From Pseudoxanthomonas sp. PXM03 (GTDB taxonomy: Bacteria; Pseudomonadota; Gammaproteobacteria; Xanthomonadales; Xanthomonadaceae), in NCBI RefSeq assembly GCF_014852005.1, contig NZ_JACVAU010000003.1, positions 248,001-312,000 of the forward strand: DNA of 64,000 nucleotides. Reading direction: 5' to 3'. Under the pieces are notes generated by a model. The model saw only the letters and a list, made by a program, of their open reading frames with translations. It had not been told where the DNA came from and did no database searches. How positions within the stretch are numbered: position 1 is the first letter of the stretch; each line of letters starts with the position of its first letter. A program made the translations under genes and the position numbers. This document shows, piece by piece, positions 41,649-51,952 of the stretch.

Positions 41649-41679
41649 GCACACGGCCCGGTACTCCCGGGCCGTGTGC
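41649..41679 (+). terminator. Terminator hairpin after MCP2
   Basis: A perfect 13-bp stem GCACACGGCCCGG / CCGGGCCGTGTGC with loop TACTC, 27 bases after the MCP2 stop. Its core is the same as the hairpin after MCP1, as if copied with the gene. Confidence 0.7.
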
Positions 41680-41705
41680 GTTGATGGTCCTCCGCAGTCA
41701 CCCCC

Positions 41706-41732
41706 TAAAGATGCTGCAACGCCCGCCGATAC
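41706..41732 (+). promoter_or_regulatory. Sigma-28-type promoter for ycgR
   Basis: TAAAG, 15-base spacing counted after TAAA, GCCGATAC; near-perfect match, 44 bases before the ycgR ATG. Confidence 0.75.
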
Positions 41733-41775
41733 AGCCTGTGACGCCTTCCCTGCCCAGACGCTTTCCGACGCCCGC

Positions 41776-42555
41776 ATGACCGAGCCCAGCGACGCCCCTC
41801 TGGCCGATCCCGTCAGGTACGACGAAGAAGAAAAGTACCTGGTGCATGGCGAATACGAGATCCGGCAGATCCTGCAATCGCTGATCGCCAGGCGCGCGCT
41901 CGTCAGTGGCTGCGCGATGCCACGCAACCACACCTTTCCCACCTCCATCATCGAAGTACTGGAGGACGAAGACGGCGTCCTGATCGACGGCAGCGCATCG
42001 GAGACCATCAACCGCAGCATCGAGGAAGCGCGCCACGTCTCCTGCGTCTCCCGGCTCGACCGCATCCACGTGCAGTTCAAGCTCCATGACCTGCAGCGCG
42101 TGCAGAAGGAAGGCCAGGTGGCCTTCCTGGCGCCGCTGCCGGACAGCATCCTGCGCCTGCAGCGTCGCGAGTTCTACCGCCTGCAGGTGCCGGTGACGCA
42201 GCCCATGGAGTGCGCCGTCGCCGAGCGTCACCCGGACGGCGAGACCACCTACCGCAACTATCGCGTGCTGGACATCAGCGGCGGCGGCATCGCGCTGGCC
42301 GTGCAGGCCGAAGAGCCGACGCTCCGCCCCTACAAGGAATTCCCCGGCAGCCTCCTGCACCTGCCCGACAGCGGCCCGCTGTGCATCCGCCTGATGGTCA
42401 AGAGCCTGCATCGCCAGCTCAACCAGAACGGTTCCGAAAGCTGGCGTGCCGGCTGCCAGTTCACCGACCTGCCGCGCGGGGGCGATGCGCTGATCCAGCG
42501 CTACATCTTCCGCCTCGAACGCCAGCGCAGCGCCCGCGAACGCGGCGCTGCGTGA
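41776..42555 (+). CDS. ycgR: YcgR-like PilZ protein, c-di-GMP-dependent flagellar brake
   Basis: YcgR binds c-di-GMP and then slows or biases the motor. The 259-residue product has the N-terminal PilZN/YcgR domain (about 20-120) and a C-terminal PilZ domain with the binding motifs RRxxxR (130-135, RREFYR) and DxSxxG (DISGGG, about 167). Both are intact. ATG 41776 gives the conserved start; the frame opens further upstream inside MCP2 but crosses the promoter. A FliA-type promoter ties it to the late regulon. Confidence 0.92.
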   Translation: MTEPSDAPLADPVRYDEEEKYLVHGEYEIRQILQSLIARRALVSGCAMPRNHTFPTSIIEVLEDEDGVLIDGSASETINRSIEEARHVSCVSRLDRIHVQFKLHDLQRVQKEGQVAFLAPLPDSILRLQRREFYRLQVPVTQPMECAVAERHPDGETTYRNYRVLDISGGGIALAVQAEEPTLRPYKEFPGSLLHLPDSGPLCIRLMVKSLHRQLNQNGSESWRAGCQFTDLPRGGDALIQRYIFRLERQRSARERGAA

Positions 42556-42604
42556 TCTGCGTCCGCCTTCCGGACGCCTTTCGTCGGTTCTGGCCGACAC
42601 CCGC

Positions 42605-42631
42605 TCAACCTCCCCGCGCACGCGCCGATAC
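42605..42631 (+). promoter_or_regulatory. Sigma-28-type promoter for MCP3
   Basis: TCAA, 15 bases, GCCGATAC, about 100 bases before the MCP3 ATG. I see nothing else in the remaining leader. Confidence 0.7.
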
Positions 42632-42733
42632 CTCCCTGTAACGGTCCTGCATACCGGCGTCACGGCGATCCAAGGCCGTGCTTGCACTCGCAGGCATCGC
42701 CAAGCCGTACCGTCCAGTCCGCAAGAGGCCCGC

Positions 42734-45439
42734 ATGTCATCCACTCCCTCCCGATCCTCCTCCCGCAGCATCGCCACGCGCGTGATGTACGGCACCGCCT
42801 TGGTGGCCCTGCTCGCCTTCGGCGTTGCCGCCGCGGCCAGCTACCTGCGCAGCAGCCAGTCCCTGCTGGCCGGTGCGCGGACCACGATGGAAGGGCTGGC
42901 GAACCAGGAGGCCCAGCGCATCTCGGGCGAACTCACCCGCGCCTTCGACGGCAACGATGCGCTTACGCATGCATTGCTCGCCCAGCGCGGGGGCGACGGC
43001 ATCAGCCGCAGTGCCGCCAGCGCCATCTTCAAGCGCCAGCTGGAAGCGCACCCGGAATGGGTCGGCGTCGGCACGCTTTGGGAACCCGATGCCTTCGACG
43101 GCAAGGATGCGGACCACATCGGCACCGAAGGCCACGACGACACCGGCCGCTTCATGAGCTACTGGGCATGGAGCAACGGCGCCCCGCTGCTGGAAGCCCT
43201 GCGCGACTACGAAGTCCCCGGTGCCGGCGACTGGTACCGTCGCCCGCGCGAACTCAAGCGTCCGGTGGTCGCCGAGCCCTACGTCTACAAGATCGCCGGC
43301 AAGGACGTGCTGATGACCACGCTGTCCACGCCCATCCTGCAGGACGGCGACTACCTCGGCGTGATGACCGTGGACTTCGCGCTGCAATCGCTGCAGGAGC
43401 GCATCGCGAAGCTCACGCCGATGGATGCCGGCTTCGTGCGCCTGCTCACGCCGGCCGGCGTGGTCATCGCGGACAAGGATGCCGCCTCGGTCGGCAAGCC
43501 ATATGCAGGCGCCCACGCTGCCGACGTCATCAAGCAGGTGGCCGCCGGCAAGCCGGTGTTCCGCGAGGCGACCGATGCCGCGGGTGAAACGATGATGGAA
43601 GCCTACGTGCCGCTGCAGATCGGCGCCGCGCAGGAGCGCTTCGCGCTGGGCGTGGTGGTGCCGCGCGCGGTGCTGATGCGCGAAGCGCGTGCCGTGCTGT
43701 GGACGGTGGTCGCCGTGGGCGCGCTGGGTGCTGTGTTGCTGTGCGGCGCCGTGTTCTGGCTGCTGCGTCGCCAGGTCGGTGTGCCGCTGGCCGGCGCCGT
43801 GCGCGTGGCCGACGATATCGCAAGCGGCAAGCTGGACAGCCAGATCGATGTCGGTCGCGACGACGAGATCGGCACCCTGATGAAGGCCATGCGCAGCATG
43901 CAGGGCAACCTGCGCGAGCGCATCGAGCGCGACGCCGTGGTGGCGAAGGAAAGCCTGCGCATCCGTACCGCGCTGGAGGATGTGACCACCAACGTCATGA
44001 TCGCCGACGCCGACCGCACCATCGTCTATGCCAACCGACCACTGATGAAGATGCTGGCCGACGTGGAACAGGACCTTCGCCGCGACCTGCCCGCCTTCGA
44101 TGTGCGTACGGTCATCGGCAGCAGCATCGACATCTTCCACAAGAAGCCCGAGCACCAGTCGCGCATGCTGGCCCAGCTGCAGGGCACGCATCGCGCGCAG
44201 ATCAGCGTGGGCGGCCGCATCATGCAGCTGATCATCAACCCCGTGACCGACGGCAAAGGCCAGCGCATCGGCTACGTGGTCGAGTGGGCCGACCGCACCG
44301 CCGAAGTGATGGTGGAACAGGAAGTGACGCGCATCGTGCAGGCGGCCGCACAGGGTGACCTGAGCGGGCGCATCTCCGAGTCGGGCAAGCAGGGCTTCCT
44401 GCTGGCGCTGTCGCAACAGTTGAACGGCCTGCTGGTCGCCATCGCGGGCAGCGTGGACTCGGTCTCCGGCGTGCTGCAGTCGCTGTCCAAGGGCGACCTG
44501 ACCGCGCGGATGGAAGGCGACTTCCACGGCGTGTTCGCCAGCATGCGCGACGATGCCAATGCCACCGTCGCCCAGCTGACCGACATCGTCGGCCGCATCC
44601 AGGACGCGTCCACCAGCATCAATACCGCGGCCGGCGAAATCGCATCAGGCAACAGCGACCTGTCACGCCGTACCGAGCAGCAGGCGGCCAACCTGGAAGA
44701 GACCGCCGCTTCGATGGAGGAACTGACCTCCACCGTGCGCCAGAACGCCGAGTCCGCCCGCCAGGCCAACCAGCTGGCCATCGGTGCCGCCGGAGTCGCC
44801 TCGCAGGGCGGTGAAGTGGTCAGCAAGGTCGTCAGCACCATGACCGACATCGAACAGTCGTCGAAGAAGATCGCCGAGATCATCTCGGTCATCGACGGCA
44901 TCGCCTTCCAGACCAACATCCTGGCGCTCAATGCTGCAGTTGAAGCGGCACGCGCGGGCGAACAGGGTCGCGGCTTCGCGGTGGTCGCCTCCGAAGTACG
45001 CACCCTCGCCCAGCGTTCGGCCAATGCCGCCAAGGAGATCAAGGGCCTGATCGAAACATCGGTGGACAAGGTCACCGATGGTTCGGCGCTGGTGCACCAG
45101 GCCGGCGCGACCATGAGCGAGATCGTGGCCTCGGTGCAGCGCGTGACCGACATCATGGCCGAGATCTCCGCCGCCTCGCAGGAACAGAGCGCCGGCATCG
45201 AACAGGTCAACCAGACCATCACCCAGATGGACGAAACCACCCAGCAGAACGCGGCACTGGTGGAAGAAGCCACCGCCGCTGCCCGCAGCATGGAAGAACA
45301 GGCGCAGGCACTGGCCGAGGCGGTGTCCACCTTCCGCCTGGACGGCCATGGCCGTGTCGCGCGGCTGGTGCACGAACGCGTGACCCGCATCGCGGCCGGC
45401 ACCGCGCCGCGGGGCGTTGCCGAACCGCATCCGTACTGA
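42734..45439 (+). CDS. MCP3, chemotaxis receptor with double Cache and PAS domains
   Basis: A 901-residue receptor. TM1 about 17-36; periplasmic dCache-type domain (residues 40-310, with [62 protein letters not shown]); TM2 about 320-343; HAMP; a cytoplasmic PAS (about 410-520: [31 protein letters not shown]); HAMP-like units (GDLSGRI, GDLTARM); then the shared signalling domain. Unlike MCP1, 2, 4 and 5 it does not end in WQEF but in an Arg-rich tail AEPHPY, so it probably relies on other receptors for methylation by CheR. Confidence 0.95.
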   Translation: MSSTPSRSSSRSIATRVMYGTALVALLAFGVAAAASYLRSSQSLLAGARTTMEGLANQEAQRISGELTRAFDGNDALTHALLAQRGGDGISRSAASAIFKRQLEAHPEWVGVGTLWEPDAFDGKDADHIGTEGHDDTGRFMSYWAWSNGAPLLEALRDYEVPGAGDWYRRPRELKRPVVAEPYVYKIAGKDVLMTTLSTPILQDGDYLGVMTVDFALQSLQERIAKLTPMDAGFVRLLTPAGVVIADKDAASVGKPYAGAHAADVIKQVAAGKPVFREATDAAGETMMEAYVPLQIGAAQERFALGVVVPRAVLMREARAVLWTVVAVGALGAVLLCGAVFWLLRRQVGVPLAGAVRVADDIASGKLDSQIDVGRDDEIGTLMKAMRSMQGNLRERIERDAVVAKESLRIRTALEDVTTNVMIADADRTIVYANRPLMKMLADVEQDLRRDLPAFDVRTVIGSSIDIFHKKPEHQSRMLAQLQGTHRAQISVGGRIMQLIINPVTDGKGQRIGYVVEWADRTAEVMVEQEVTRIVQAAAQGDLSGRISESGKQGFLLALSQQLNGLLVAIAGSVDSVSGVLQSLSKGDLTARMEGDFHGVFASMRDDANATVAQLTDIVGRIQDASTSINTAAGEIASGNSDLSRRTEQQAANLEETAASMEELTSTVRQNAESARQANQLAIGAAGVASQGGEVVSKVVSTMTDIEQSSKKIAEIISVIDGIAFQTNILALNAAVEAARAGEQGRGFAVVASEVRTLAQRSANAAKEIKGLIETSVDKVTDGSALVHQAGATMSEIVASVQRVTDIMAEISAASQEQSAGIEQVNQTITQMDETTQQNAALVEEATAAARSMEEQAQALAEAVSTFRLDGHGRVARLVHERVTRIAAGTAPRGVAEPHPY

Positions 45440-45444
45440 ACCCC

Positions 45445-45471
45445 TAAAGAAACCCGTCCCGGGGCCGATCT
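45445..45471 (+). promoter_or_regulatory. Sigma-28-type promoter for cheW
   Basis: TAAA, 15 bases, GCCGATCT; begins six bases after the MCP3 stop and lies 65 bases before the cheW start. Confidence 0.65.
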
Positions 45472-45536
45472 AGGCCATGACCGGTTCCGTCCCGGGAACC
45501 CCGACACCTTCACCGGCTGCAACAGGAGCCCGACGA

Positions 45537-46025
45537 ATGAGCGACAAGAAGACCCAGGCCGCGGCGAGCGCGGACGAGTTCCTCAGCTTCACCCTGGGGG
45601 ACGAGCACTACGGCGTGGACATCCTGAAGGTCCAGGAAATCCGCGGCTACGATTCCGTGACCCGCCTGCCCGATGCCCCGGACTACATCAAGGGCGTCAT
45701 CAACCTGCGCGGCACCATCGTGCCGGTGATCGACCTGCGCCTGAAGCTGCGCCTGAAGGATGCACGCTACGACGCCTTCACCGTGATGATCGTGCTGAAC
45801 GTGGAGGACCGCGTGGTCGGCATCGTGGTGGACAGCGTGTCGGACGTGATCGCGCTCAGCGCCGAGCAGATCCGCCCCACGCCGGAATTCGGCGCCAGCG
45901 TCGATACCCGCTTCATCTCCGGCATCGGCACCGTCGATGAACGCATGTTGATCCTGCTGGACATCGAGACGCTCATCGACAGCGCCGACCTGGGCCAGCC
46001 GCTGCCGGAACAGGCCGCCGCCTGA
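45537..46025 (+). CDS. cheW: CheW, chemotaxis coupling protein
   Basis: CheW links receptors to CheA. The 162-residue product is a single CheW domain (FLSFTLGDEHYGVDILKVQEI, YIKGVINLRGTIVPVIDLRLKL). ATG 45537 is chosen because ACAGGAG (45522-45528) is eight bases upstream. It has its own FliA-type promoter upstream and a terminator downstream. Confidence 0.96.
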   Translation: MSDKKTQAAASADEFLSFTLGDEHYGVDILKVQEIRGYDSVTRLPDAPDYIKGVINLRGTIVPVIDLRLKLRLKDARYDAFTVMIVLNVEDRVVGIVVDSVSDVIALSAEQIRPTPEFGASVDTRFISGIGTVDERMLILLDIETLIDSADLGQPLPEQAAA

Positions 46026-46062
46026 CGCATCGCCCTCGCGGTACGCAACGCGTGCATCCCCG

Positions 46063-46092
46063 GGGACCGCAGGCCGCAAGGCGTGCGGTCCC
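46063..46092 (+). terminator. Terminator after cheW
   Basis: GGGACCGCA / TGCGGTCCC, a 9-bp stem around a 12-base loop, followed by TTGCGTTT, the most T-rich tail of any hairpin in the window. Confidence 0.65.
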
Positions 46093-46157
46093 TTGCGTTT
46101 GGGCGGCCGCCGGCATCCGGACTCCCCGCCTTTCGTCGTAGGGGCGCGAAAAACCAC

Positions 46158-46184
46158 TGAAATTCCGCCGACCCGGGCCGCTAT
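46158..46184 (+). promoter_or_regulatory. Weak sigma-28-type promoter for MCP4
   Basis: TGAA, 15 bases, GCCGCTAT; one mismatch in the GCCGAT core. About 72 bases before the MCP4 ATG. Confidence 0.45.
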
Positions 46185-46255
46185 CAACGGTGAGGGCAAT
46201 CCGCCCCCGCAATCCGCATGCCCAGGCCACCCGGCCTGTCGCCAGAGACCCCGCC

Positions 46256-48505
46256 ATGACGTTCAACGCCAAGATCGCCGCCCTGCTCTCCAACCTGCCG
46301 CTGAAGCGCAAGTTCCTCATCCAGACCGCGCTGGTCGCCATCGGCACCATCGCACTGGCCGTGGTGGCGGCGCGCATGCAGTACCTGGATCTCACCGGAA
46401 CGCGGCAGGCCGGCCTGAAGGCGCAGACCGAGATGGCGCTGGGCGTGATCGAGGGGTATGCGAAGCAGGTGCAGGCCGGCACCCTGGATGAAGCCCAGGC
46501 GAAGGAAAGCGCGCTGGCCACGCTCGCCTCGATGCAGGCGAACAAGGGCGTGGACTACTTCTTCGTTACCGACGAAGCACCGACCATGCTGATGCACCCC
46601 ACCCGTCCCGACCTGATCGGCAAGCCGCTGGACGACGTGCTGAGCCCGGATGGCAAGCGCATCTTCCCCGAGTTCGTCCGCGTGGCGCGCGCAGGCGGTG
46701 GCCATGTCGACTACAGCTGGGCCAAGGCGGGCGAGGAAGACCCCGTGCCGAAGACTTCCTATGCGGCGCTGTACCAGCCGTGGGGCTGGGTGATCGGCAC
46801 CGGCGTCTACATCGACGACACCCAGGCGCAGGCACTGCAGTTCACCTTCATCATGACCATCGCCGGCGGCCTGCTGGTGCTGCTGAGCATGGCGATCGGC
46901 TGGGTGATCGGGCAGTCGGTGCTGGAACCGGTGGCGCGCGCCCTCTCCGCCATCCGCGGCGTCTCGCGTGGCGACCTCAGCGTCCGCACGGGCCACCACG
47001 GCCGCGACGAAGTGGGCCAGATGCTCAAGGCCACCGACGAAATGGTGCACATGCTGGAACGCTTCTCGCAGGAAACGCACGTGATGATCCGCCTGCACGA
47101 AGCCGACGACATCAGCCATCGCATGCCCGAGGATTTCCCCGGTGTGTACGGCGAGCTGGCGGGCGGCATCAACACCATGATGTTCGAGCACCTGGACGCC
47201 TTCCGCGATGCCATCGGCATCCTCGAGCGCTACGCCAACGGCGACCTGAGCCAGGATGCGCGCCGCCTTCCGGGCACGCGTGCGTTCCTGCATGAAGCGA
47301 TGGACGCAGCCAAGCAGAGCCTGCTGGCCATCAATGCCGAGATCAAGCGCCTGGCGCAGGCCGCTGCGGCGGGCGATTTCAGCGCCCGCGGCGACGAGGC
47401 GCGCTTCCAGCACGACTTCCGCCAGATGGTGCAGGGCCTGAACGCGATGATGGCGATCAGCGACCGCAACCTGGCCCAGTTGTCCGCGCTGCTGCGTGCG
47501 ATCGCCGATGGCGACCTGACCGCCCGGATGGAAGGCGACTTCCACGGCGTCTTCGCCACCATGCGCGATGACGCCAACGCCACCGTCGCCCAGCTGACCG
47601 AGATCGTCGGCGGCATCCAGATGGCGGCCACCAGCATCAACACGGCGGCCGGTGAGATCGCATCGGGCAACAACGACCTGTCGCGCCGTACCGAACAGCA
47701 GGCCGCCAACCTGGAAGAGACCGCCGCCTCGATGGAGGAACTGACCTCCACCGTGCGCCAGAACGCCGAGTCCGCCCGCCAGGCCAACCAGCTGGCCATC
47801 GGCGCCGCTGGTGTCGCCTCGCAGGGTGGCGAGGTGGTCGGTCGCGTAGTCATCACGATGACCGACATCGAACAGTCGTCGAAGAAGATCGCCGAAATCA
47901 TCTCGGTCATCGACGGCATCGCATTCCAGACCAACATCCTGGCCCTGAACGCAGCCGTGGAAGCCGCCCGTGCCGGCGAACAGGGTCGCGGCTTCGCGGT
48001 GGTCGCTTCGGAAGTGCGGACGCTGGCCCAGCGCAGCGCCAATGCCGCCAAGGAAATCAAGGGCCTGATCGAGACCTCGGTGGACAAGGTAGCCGATGGC
48101 TCCAAGCTGGTGAACCAGGCGGGCGCGACGATGGGCGAGATCGTCGCCAGCGTGCAGCGCGTGACCGACATCATGGCCGAGATCTCGGCCGCCTCGCAGG
48201 AACAGTCGGCCGGCATCGAGCAGGTCAACCAGACCATCACCCAGATGGACGAGACCACCCAACAGAACGCCGCACTGGTCGAAGAAGCTACCGCCGCTGC
48301 CCGCAGCATGGAAGAACAGGCCGGTGCGCTGACCCAGAGCGTGTCGGTGTTCAAGCTGCAGGCCGCCTCCCGTGCCCCGGTGCGCCAGGCCCCTACGGCT
48401 GCCGCGGCATCGCGGCCGGTGGCGACGCCCAAGGCCGTGGCCCGCAAGCCGGTCGCCCGCAAGCCCGAACCGGCACTCGCCGATGGGGACTGGCAGGAGT
48501 TCTGA
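46256..48505 (+). CDS. MCP4, chemotaxis receptor with single Cache domain
   Basis: A 749-residue receptor. TM1 about 20-40; periplasmic single-Cache (sCache_2) domain with [24 protein letters not shown] and [18 protein letters not shown]2 about 205-225; HAMP and HAMP-like repeats; common signalling domain; C-terminus DWQEF. ATG 46256 is chosen as it gives the conserved N-terminus, with AGAGA upstream. The 3' part is a mosaic: one block matches MCP5, the [12 protein letters not shown] segment matches MCP2, and the last 70 bases match MCP1. Confidence 0.95.
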   Translation: MTFNAKIAALLSNLPLKRKFLIQTALVAIGTIALAVVAARMQYLDLTGTRQAGLKAQTEMALGVIEGYAKQVQAGTLDEAQAKESALATLASMQANKGVDYFFVTDEAPTMLMHPTRPDLIGKPLDDVLSPDGKRIFPEFVRVARAGGGHVDYSWAKAGEEDPVPKTSYAALYQPWGWVIGTGVYIDDTQAQALQFTFIMTIAGGLLVLLSMAIGWVIGQSVLEPVARALSAIRGVSRGDLSVRTGHHGRDEVGQMLKATDEMVHMLERFSQETHVMIRLHEADDISHRMPEDFPGVYGELAGGINTMMFEHLDAFRDAIGILERYANGDLSQDARRLPGTRAFLHEAMDAAKQSLLAINAEIKRLAQAAAAGDFSARGDEARFQHDFRQMVQGLNAMMAISDRNLAQLSALLRAIADGDLTARMEGDFHGVFATMRDDANATVAQLTEIVGGIQMAATSINTAAGEIASGNNDLSRRTEQQAANLEETAASMEELTSTVRQNAESARQANQLAIGAAGVASQGGEVVGRVVITMTDIEQSSKKIAEIISVIDGIAFQTNILALNAAVEAARAGEQGRGFAVVASEVRTLAQRSANAAKEIKGLIETSVDKVADGSKLVNQAGATMGEIVASVQRVTDIMAEISAASQEQSAGIEQVNQTITQMDETTQQNAALVEEATAAARSMEEQAGALTQSVSVFKLQAASRAPVRQAPTAAAASRPVATPKAVARKPVARKPEPALADGDWQEF

Positions 48506-48548
48506 GCCGCCGGGCGCGCCCGGCGCGCGCCCTGTTCCGTGACCGCCT

Positions 48549-48575
48549 TCAAGTAACCCGGACTCCGGCCGATAT
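48549..48575 (+). promoter_or_regulatory. Sigma-28-type promoter for the DosP-like gene
   Basis: TCAA, 15 bases, GCCGATAT, 100 bases before the ATG. A perfect 16-base palindrome GCCGGGCGCGCCCGGC at 48509-48524 separates it from MCP4. Confidence 0.7.
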
Positions 48576-48674
48576 GTCACCAGAAGGCCCTCTTCCCTGG
48601 CACCCGATGACCGTCGCACCCTCCGCCACCGACGACGCCAGCCGCTGCACGCAAGTGCGCCGCGAGGACACTGC

Positions 48675-51287
48675 ATGCTTCGCCGCACGCTGACTTCGCT
48701 GACATCGGTGCGCGACACACAGGCGTCCACGGATCTCCCCACGGAGAGCCTCTGGCACGTGCTGGAACAGTCCGTCGACGCCGCGTTCGTCATCGACGGG
48801 CGCCACCGGGTGGTGCTGTTCAATCCGGCGGCGGAAGCCCTCTGGGGCTGCCTGCGCGAAGATGTGCATGGCATGCCGTTCACCCGGTTGCTGTCCAGCC
48901 CCCAGGCGGACAACACCGCCGACGCCGCGCTGGCGCAACTGCTCGGCAGCCATCGGGATGCTGTGCTGCATCGGCCCGACGGCAGCGAGGTCGCCTGTTC
49001 GGTCTCCATGTCGAAGGTGCAACTGGGCACGCAGGTCTTCCACACCGCCTTCGTGCGCGACACCAGCGACCAGAAGCGCCAGCTCGAGCGCCTGCGCCAG
49101 TTGTCGATCGTGGTGGACAAGAGCGACAACGCGATCTTCGTGAGCGCACCAGACCGCGAAGTGGTCTACGTCAACAGCGGCTTCACCCGCATGCTGGGTT
49201 ACCGGCTTGAAGAGCTGCGCGGGATCAAGCCCTCGCAGCTGCTGTCCGGCGCGCATACCGACGCCACCCTGGACGATCGCATCAGCCAGGCGATGAAGGC
49301 CGGCGAAGGCCTGCAGACGGAAGTGCTGCTGTACACCAAGTCGGGCCGCCCGCTGTGGCTGTCGGCCGCGATCAACCCCGTGCACGACGAGGACGGGACA
49401 CTGCTGGGCCTGGTCAGCGTGCTGAGCGACATCACCCAGACCAAGATGCACCAGGTGCTGCACAACAAGGTGCTGGATGCGCTGGTGCACGAATGGAGCG
49501 TGGCCGACGTGATGACGCTGATCTGCCGCGAGGTGGAGCACATCGCGCCGGAACTGACGGTCTCCATCATCACCGTGGACAACGAGGGGCTGATGCACGC
49601 CCTCGCCTCGCCCAGCCTGCCCGAAGCCTGGGCACGCAAGATCGACGGCATGGCGATCGGCCCGCGTGCCGGCGTGTGCGGTGCCGCCGCCTGGCGGGGC
49701 CGCGCGGTGCTGGTGAAGGACATCGCCAGCGATCCGCTGTGCGCCAACACCCGCCACCTCACCTCGCCGCTCGGGCTGCGCGCCTGCTGGACCCATCCGA
49801 TCAAGTCGAGCAGCGGCCGCGTGCTGGGCACGCTGTCGTTCTACTACCGCGAGAACCGGGGCCCCGACGAGCTGCACGAACGCCTGGCCGATACCTGCCT
49901 GCATCTGTGCTCGCTGACCCTGGAGCGGGAGCAGACCAACGAACGCGTGCACCAGCTGGCGTTCTACGACACCCTGACCGGCCTGCCCAACCGCATCATG
50001 TTCAGCGCCAAGGCCGAACAGGCGCTGGCCAACGTCGCCCAGGTGAACGGCACCGCCGCGGTGCTCTTCATCGACCTGGACCGCTTCAAGCGCGTGAACG
50101 ATGCGCAGGGGCACGCGGCCGGCGACGGCCTGCTGCGCGATGTCGCCGCGCGCCTGAGCGAGGAACTCGGCGGCATCAACATCGTCGGACGCCAGGCCGG
50201 CGACGAATTCGTCGCGGTGCTGCCGATGTGCAGCACCGAGCATGCCGGCAGCGTGGCCGAGCGCCTGCTGGGGGCCATCGCGGCGCCGACCGCCGCCGGC
50301 CTGATGACCCTGCACCCCAGTGCCAGCATCGGCGTGGCGATGTTCCCGGACGACGGCCGCGACATCGACCTGCTGGTGCGTCATGCCGACATGGCGATGT
50401 ACCGCGCGAAAACCGATGGCGGCGGCAGCTTCCGCTTCTTCAGCGTCGACATGAACCGGCTGGCGCAGGAGCGCGTCTCGCTGGAGACCGCGCTGCGCGA
50501 GGCGCTGCGGCTGGACCAGCTGAAACTGCAGTACCAGCCCCAGGTCGGCGGCTGCGACGGCAGGCAGCTGTATGGCGTGGAAGCACTGTTGCGCTGGCAC
50601 CACGCGGAGCTCGGCGTGATTCCGCCCGCGCGCTTCGTGCCGGTGGCCGAAGAATGCGGACTGATCGCCGATCTCAGCCTGTGGGTGCTGCGCCAGGCGT
50701 GTGCGCAGATGGCCGACTGGCAGCAGCGCGGCATCGACATCCCGCGCGTGTCGGTGAACGTCTCCGCGATCAATTTCCGCGATCCGGAGCTGTCCCTGCA
50801 GATCTCCGACCTGCTGGACGAGCATGGCCTGGAGCCGGGCGACCTGACGCTGGAGATCACCGAAAGCGTCATGCTGGACCCGGACCCGGACGTGCTCGAG
50901 AACATCGAGGCCATCTACGTGCTGGGCGTGCGGCTGTCGCTGGACGACTTCGGCACCGGCTACTCCAGCCTCAGCCACCTGCACCGCCTGCCCATCAGCG
51001 AACTCAAGCTGGACCAGAGCTTCGTGCGCGACATCGACACCAGCGCCATTGCGCGCACGCTGACCTCATCGGTGCTGCGCATCGGCGAAAGCCTGGGCAT
51101 GAAGGTGGTCGCCGAAGGCGTGGAGACCGAATCGCAACACCGCTTCCTGACCGAGCAGCGCTTTCCCGTGCTGCAGGGGTATCTGTTCTCACCACCGCTG
51201 CCACCCGGTCCGCTGGAACAGTGGCTGGAAACACAGGGCTACACCGCAGCCCGCGAAGTCGAAACCGAAGCCGGCGCACCCGGGTAA
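48675..51287 (+). CDS. DosP-like PAS-PAS-GAF-GGDEF-EAL c-di-GMP protein
   Basis: An 870-residue cytoplasmic protein with the order of E. coli DosP: PAS1 about 27-135 (LEQSVDAAFVIDGRHRVVLF then NPAAEALWG), PAS2 about 140-255, GAF-like 260-410, GGDEF about 420-590 and EAL about 600-855. The cyclase motif is AGDEF (about 508-512) without an RxxD I-site. The EAL site is complete: EAL in YGVEALLRW, Asn in VNVSAIN, LEITES, DDFGTGYSS, LKLDQSF, EGVET; a working phosphodiesterase is likely. PAS1 is shorter than in DosP and shows no counterpart of the haem-ligand His77 helix (AHPEYIRHN), so oxygen sensing by haem is doubtful. Confidence 0.9.
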   Translation: MLRRTLTSLTSVRDTQASTDLPTESLWHVLEQSVDAAFVIDGRHRVVLFNPAAEALWGCLREDVHGMPFTRLLSSPQADNTADAALAQLLGSHRDAVLHRPDGSEVACSVSMSKVQLGTQVFHTAFVRDTSDQKRQLERLRQLSIVVDKSDNAIFVSAPDREVVYVNSGFTRMLGYRLEELRGIKPSQLLSGAHTDATLDDRISQAMKAGEGLQTEVLLYTKSGRPLWLSAAINPVHDEDGTLLGLVSVLSDITQTKMHQVLHNKVLDALVHEWSVADVMTLICREVEHIAPELTVSIITVDNEGLMHALASPSLPEAWARKIDGMAIGPRAGVCGAAAWRGRAVLVKDIASDPLCANTRHLTSPLGLRACWTHPIKSSSGRVLGTLSFYYRENRGPDELHERLADTCLHLCSLTLEREQTNERVHQLAFYDTLTGLPNRIMFSAKAEQALANVAQVNGTAAVLFIDLDRFKRVNDAQGHAAGDGLLRDVAARLSEELGGINIVGRQAGDEFVAVLPMCSTEHAGSVAERLLGAIAAPTAAGLMTLHPSASIGVAMFPDDGRDIDLLVRHADMAMYRAKTDGGGSFRFFSVDMNRLAQERVSLETALREALRLDQLKLQYQPQVGGCDGRQLYGVEALLRWHHAELGVIPPARFVPVAEECGLIADLSLWVLRQACAQMADWQQRGIDIPRVSVNVSAINFRDPELSLQISDLLDEHGLEPGDLTLEITESVMLDPDPDVLENIEAIYVLGVRLSLDDFGTGYSSLSHLHRLPISELKLDQSFVRDIDTSAIARTLTSSVLRIGESLGMKVVAEGVETESQHRFLTEQRFPVLQGYLFSPPLPPGPLEQWLETQGYTAAREVETEAGAPG

Positions 51288-51383
51288 GTGCAGCGCCGCG
51301 CGACCGGTGTTCGCCCCGACCCCCGGAAAGTGTGACCCAGCGCCCAGTCGCGCACACGGACGATCCCGCACCACGCCTTCGCC

Positions 51384-51410
51384 TCAAGTTTGGCCAAGGC
51401 GGGCCGATCT
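51384..51410 (+). promoter_or_regulatory. Sigma-28-type promoter for the OB-fold gene and MCP5
   Basis: TCAAGTTT then GCCGATCT with 15 bases after TCAA; the extended GTTT of the enterobacterial -35 consensus is also present. 47 bases before the ATG. Confidence 0.7.
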
Positions 51411-51457
51411 CAGGCAGTGAGTCGTTACCCCTCTTCTGTCCATCCGGAGTTACTGGA

Positions 51458-51862
51458 ATGAAAATCGCATCCGCCCTGACCCTGTCCATCGCCGTCGTCG
51501 GCGCCGCCCTGCTGATGCCCGCGACGCCGGCCAACAGCCAGTCGCAGGTCGACAACGCGATCCCCGCCGACATGGCCGCACGCTTCGCGGGCAAGAACGG
51601 CACGGTGTGCGGCAAGGTGGGCAAGGCCCGCTTCGCCGAGAATTCCGAAGGCACGCCGACCTTCCTGTACATGGGCGGCAACTTCCCGCGCCATACCTTC
51701 ACCGCACGCATCCCGGGCGATGCCCGCGCCAAGTTCAAGCCGGCCCCGGAAGAACTGGAAGGCAAGGACGTCTGCGTGATCGGCGCCATCGAGCGCGACA
51801 ACTCGCGCGCCGAAATCGTGGTCAGTTCGCCGGCCAACCTGAAGCTGGCGACGATCCGCTGA
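51458..51862 (+). CDS. Small secreted OB-fold-like protein
   Basis: A 134-residue product with a signal peptide (about 1-27: KIASALTLSIAVVGAALLMP, then ATPANS). The mature part has a beta-rich OB-fold-like pattern (GTVCGKVGKARFAENSEGTP; FTARIPGDARAKF; GKDVCVIGAIERDNSRAEIVV) and two cysteines, in GTVCGKV and KDVCVIG, that could form a disulfide. I know no functional name. It has a FliA-type promoter and is followed by MCP5 on the same strand after a hairpin, so a role in motility or as a periplasmic partner of the receptor is possible. GGAG at 51445-51448 supports the start; a longer frame upstream is a shadow. Confidence 0.75.
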   Translation: MKIASALTLSIAVVGAALLMPATPANSQSQVDNAIPADMAARFAGKNGTVCGKVGKARFAENSEGTPTFLYMGGNFPRHTFTARIPGDARAKFKPAPEELEGKDVCVIGAIERDNSRAEIVVSSPANLKLATIR

Positions 51863-51873
51863 TCCGTTCCAAC

Positions 51874-51894
51874 GGCAGGGCGCCACGCCCTGCC
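51874..51894 (+). terminator. Hairpin between the OB-fold gene and MCP5
   Basis: Perfect 9-bp stem GGCAGGGCG / CGCCCTGCC with loop CCA, no T-run. MCP5 has no recognisable promoter of its own, so read-through or processing at this hairpin is likely. Confidence 0.5.
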
Positions 51895-51952
51895 CGCCCT
51901 GGTCGCACCTGAGAGCGGCGCGGCACGCCACCGGTAAAGGAAAAAGAATCCC

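Noticed and set aside
48509-48524. Perfect palindrome GCCGGGCGCGCCCGGC as a terminator of MCP4
   Set aside because: A perfect palindrome without loop room forms a poor hairpin and no T-run follows; noted only as a spacer feature.
46184-49129. A 981-codon open frame on the minus strand opposite MCP4
   Set aside because: Antisense shadow of MCP4 and the DosP-like gene; similar shadows occur opposite every MCP because of shared codon use.
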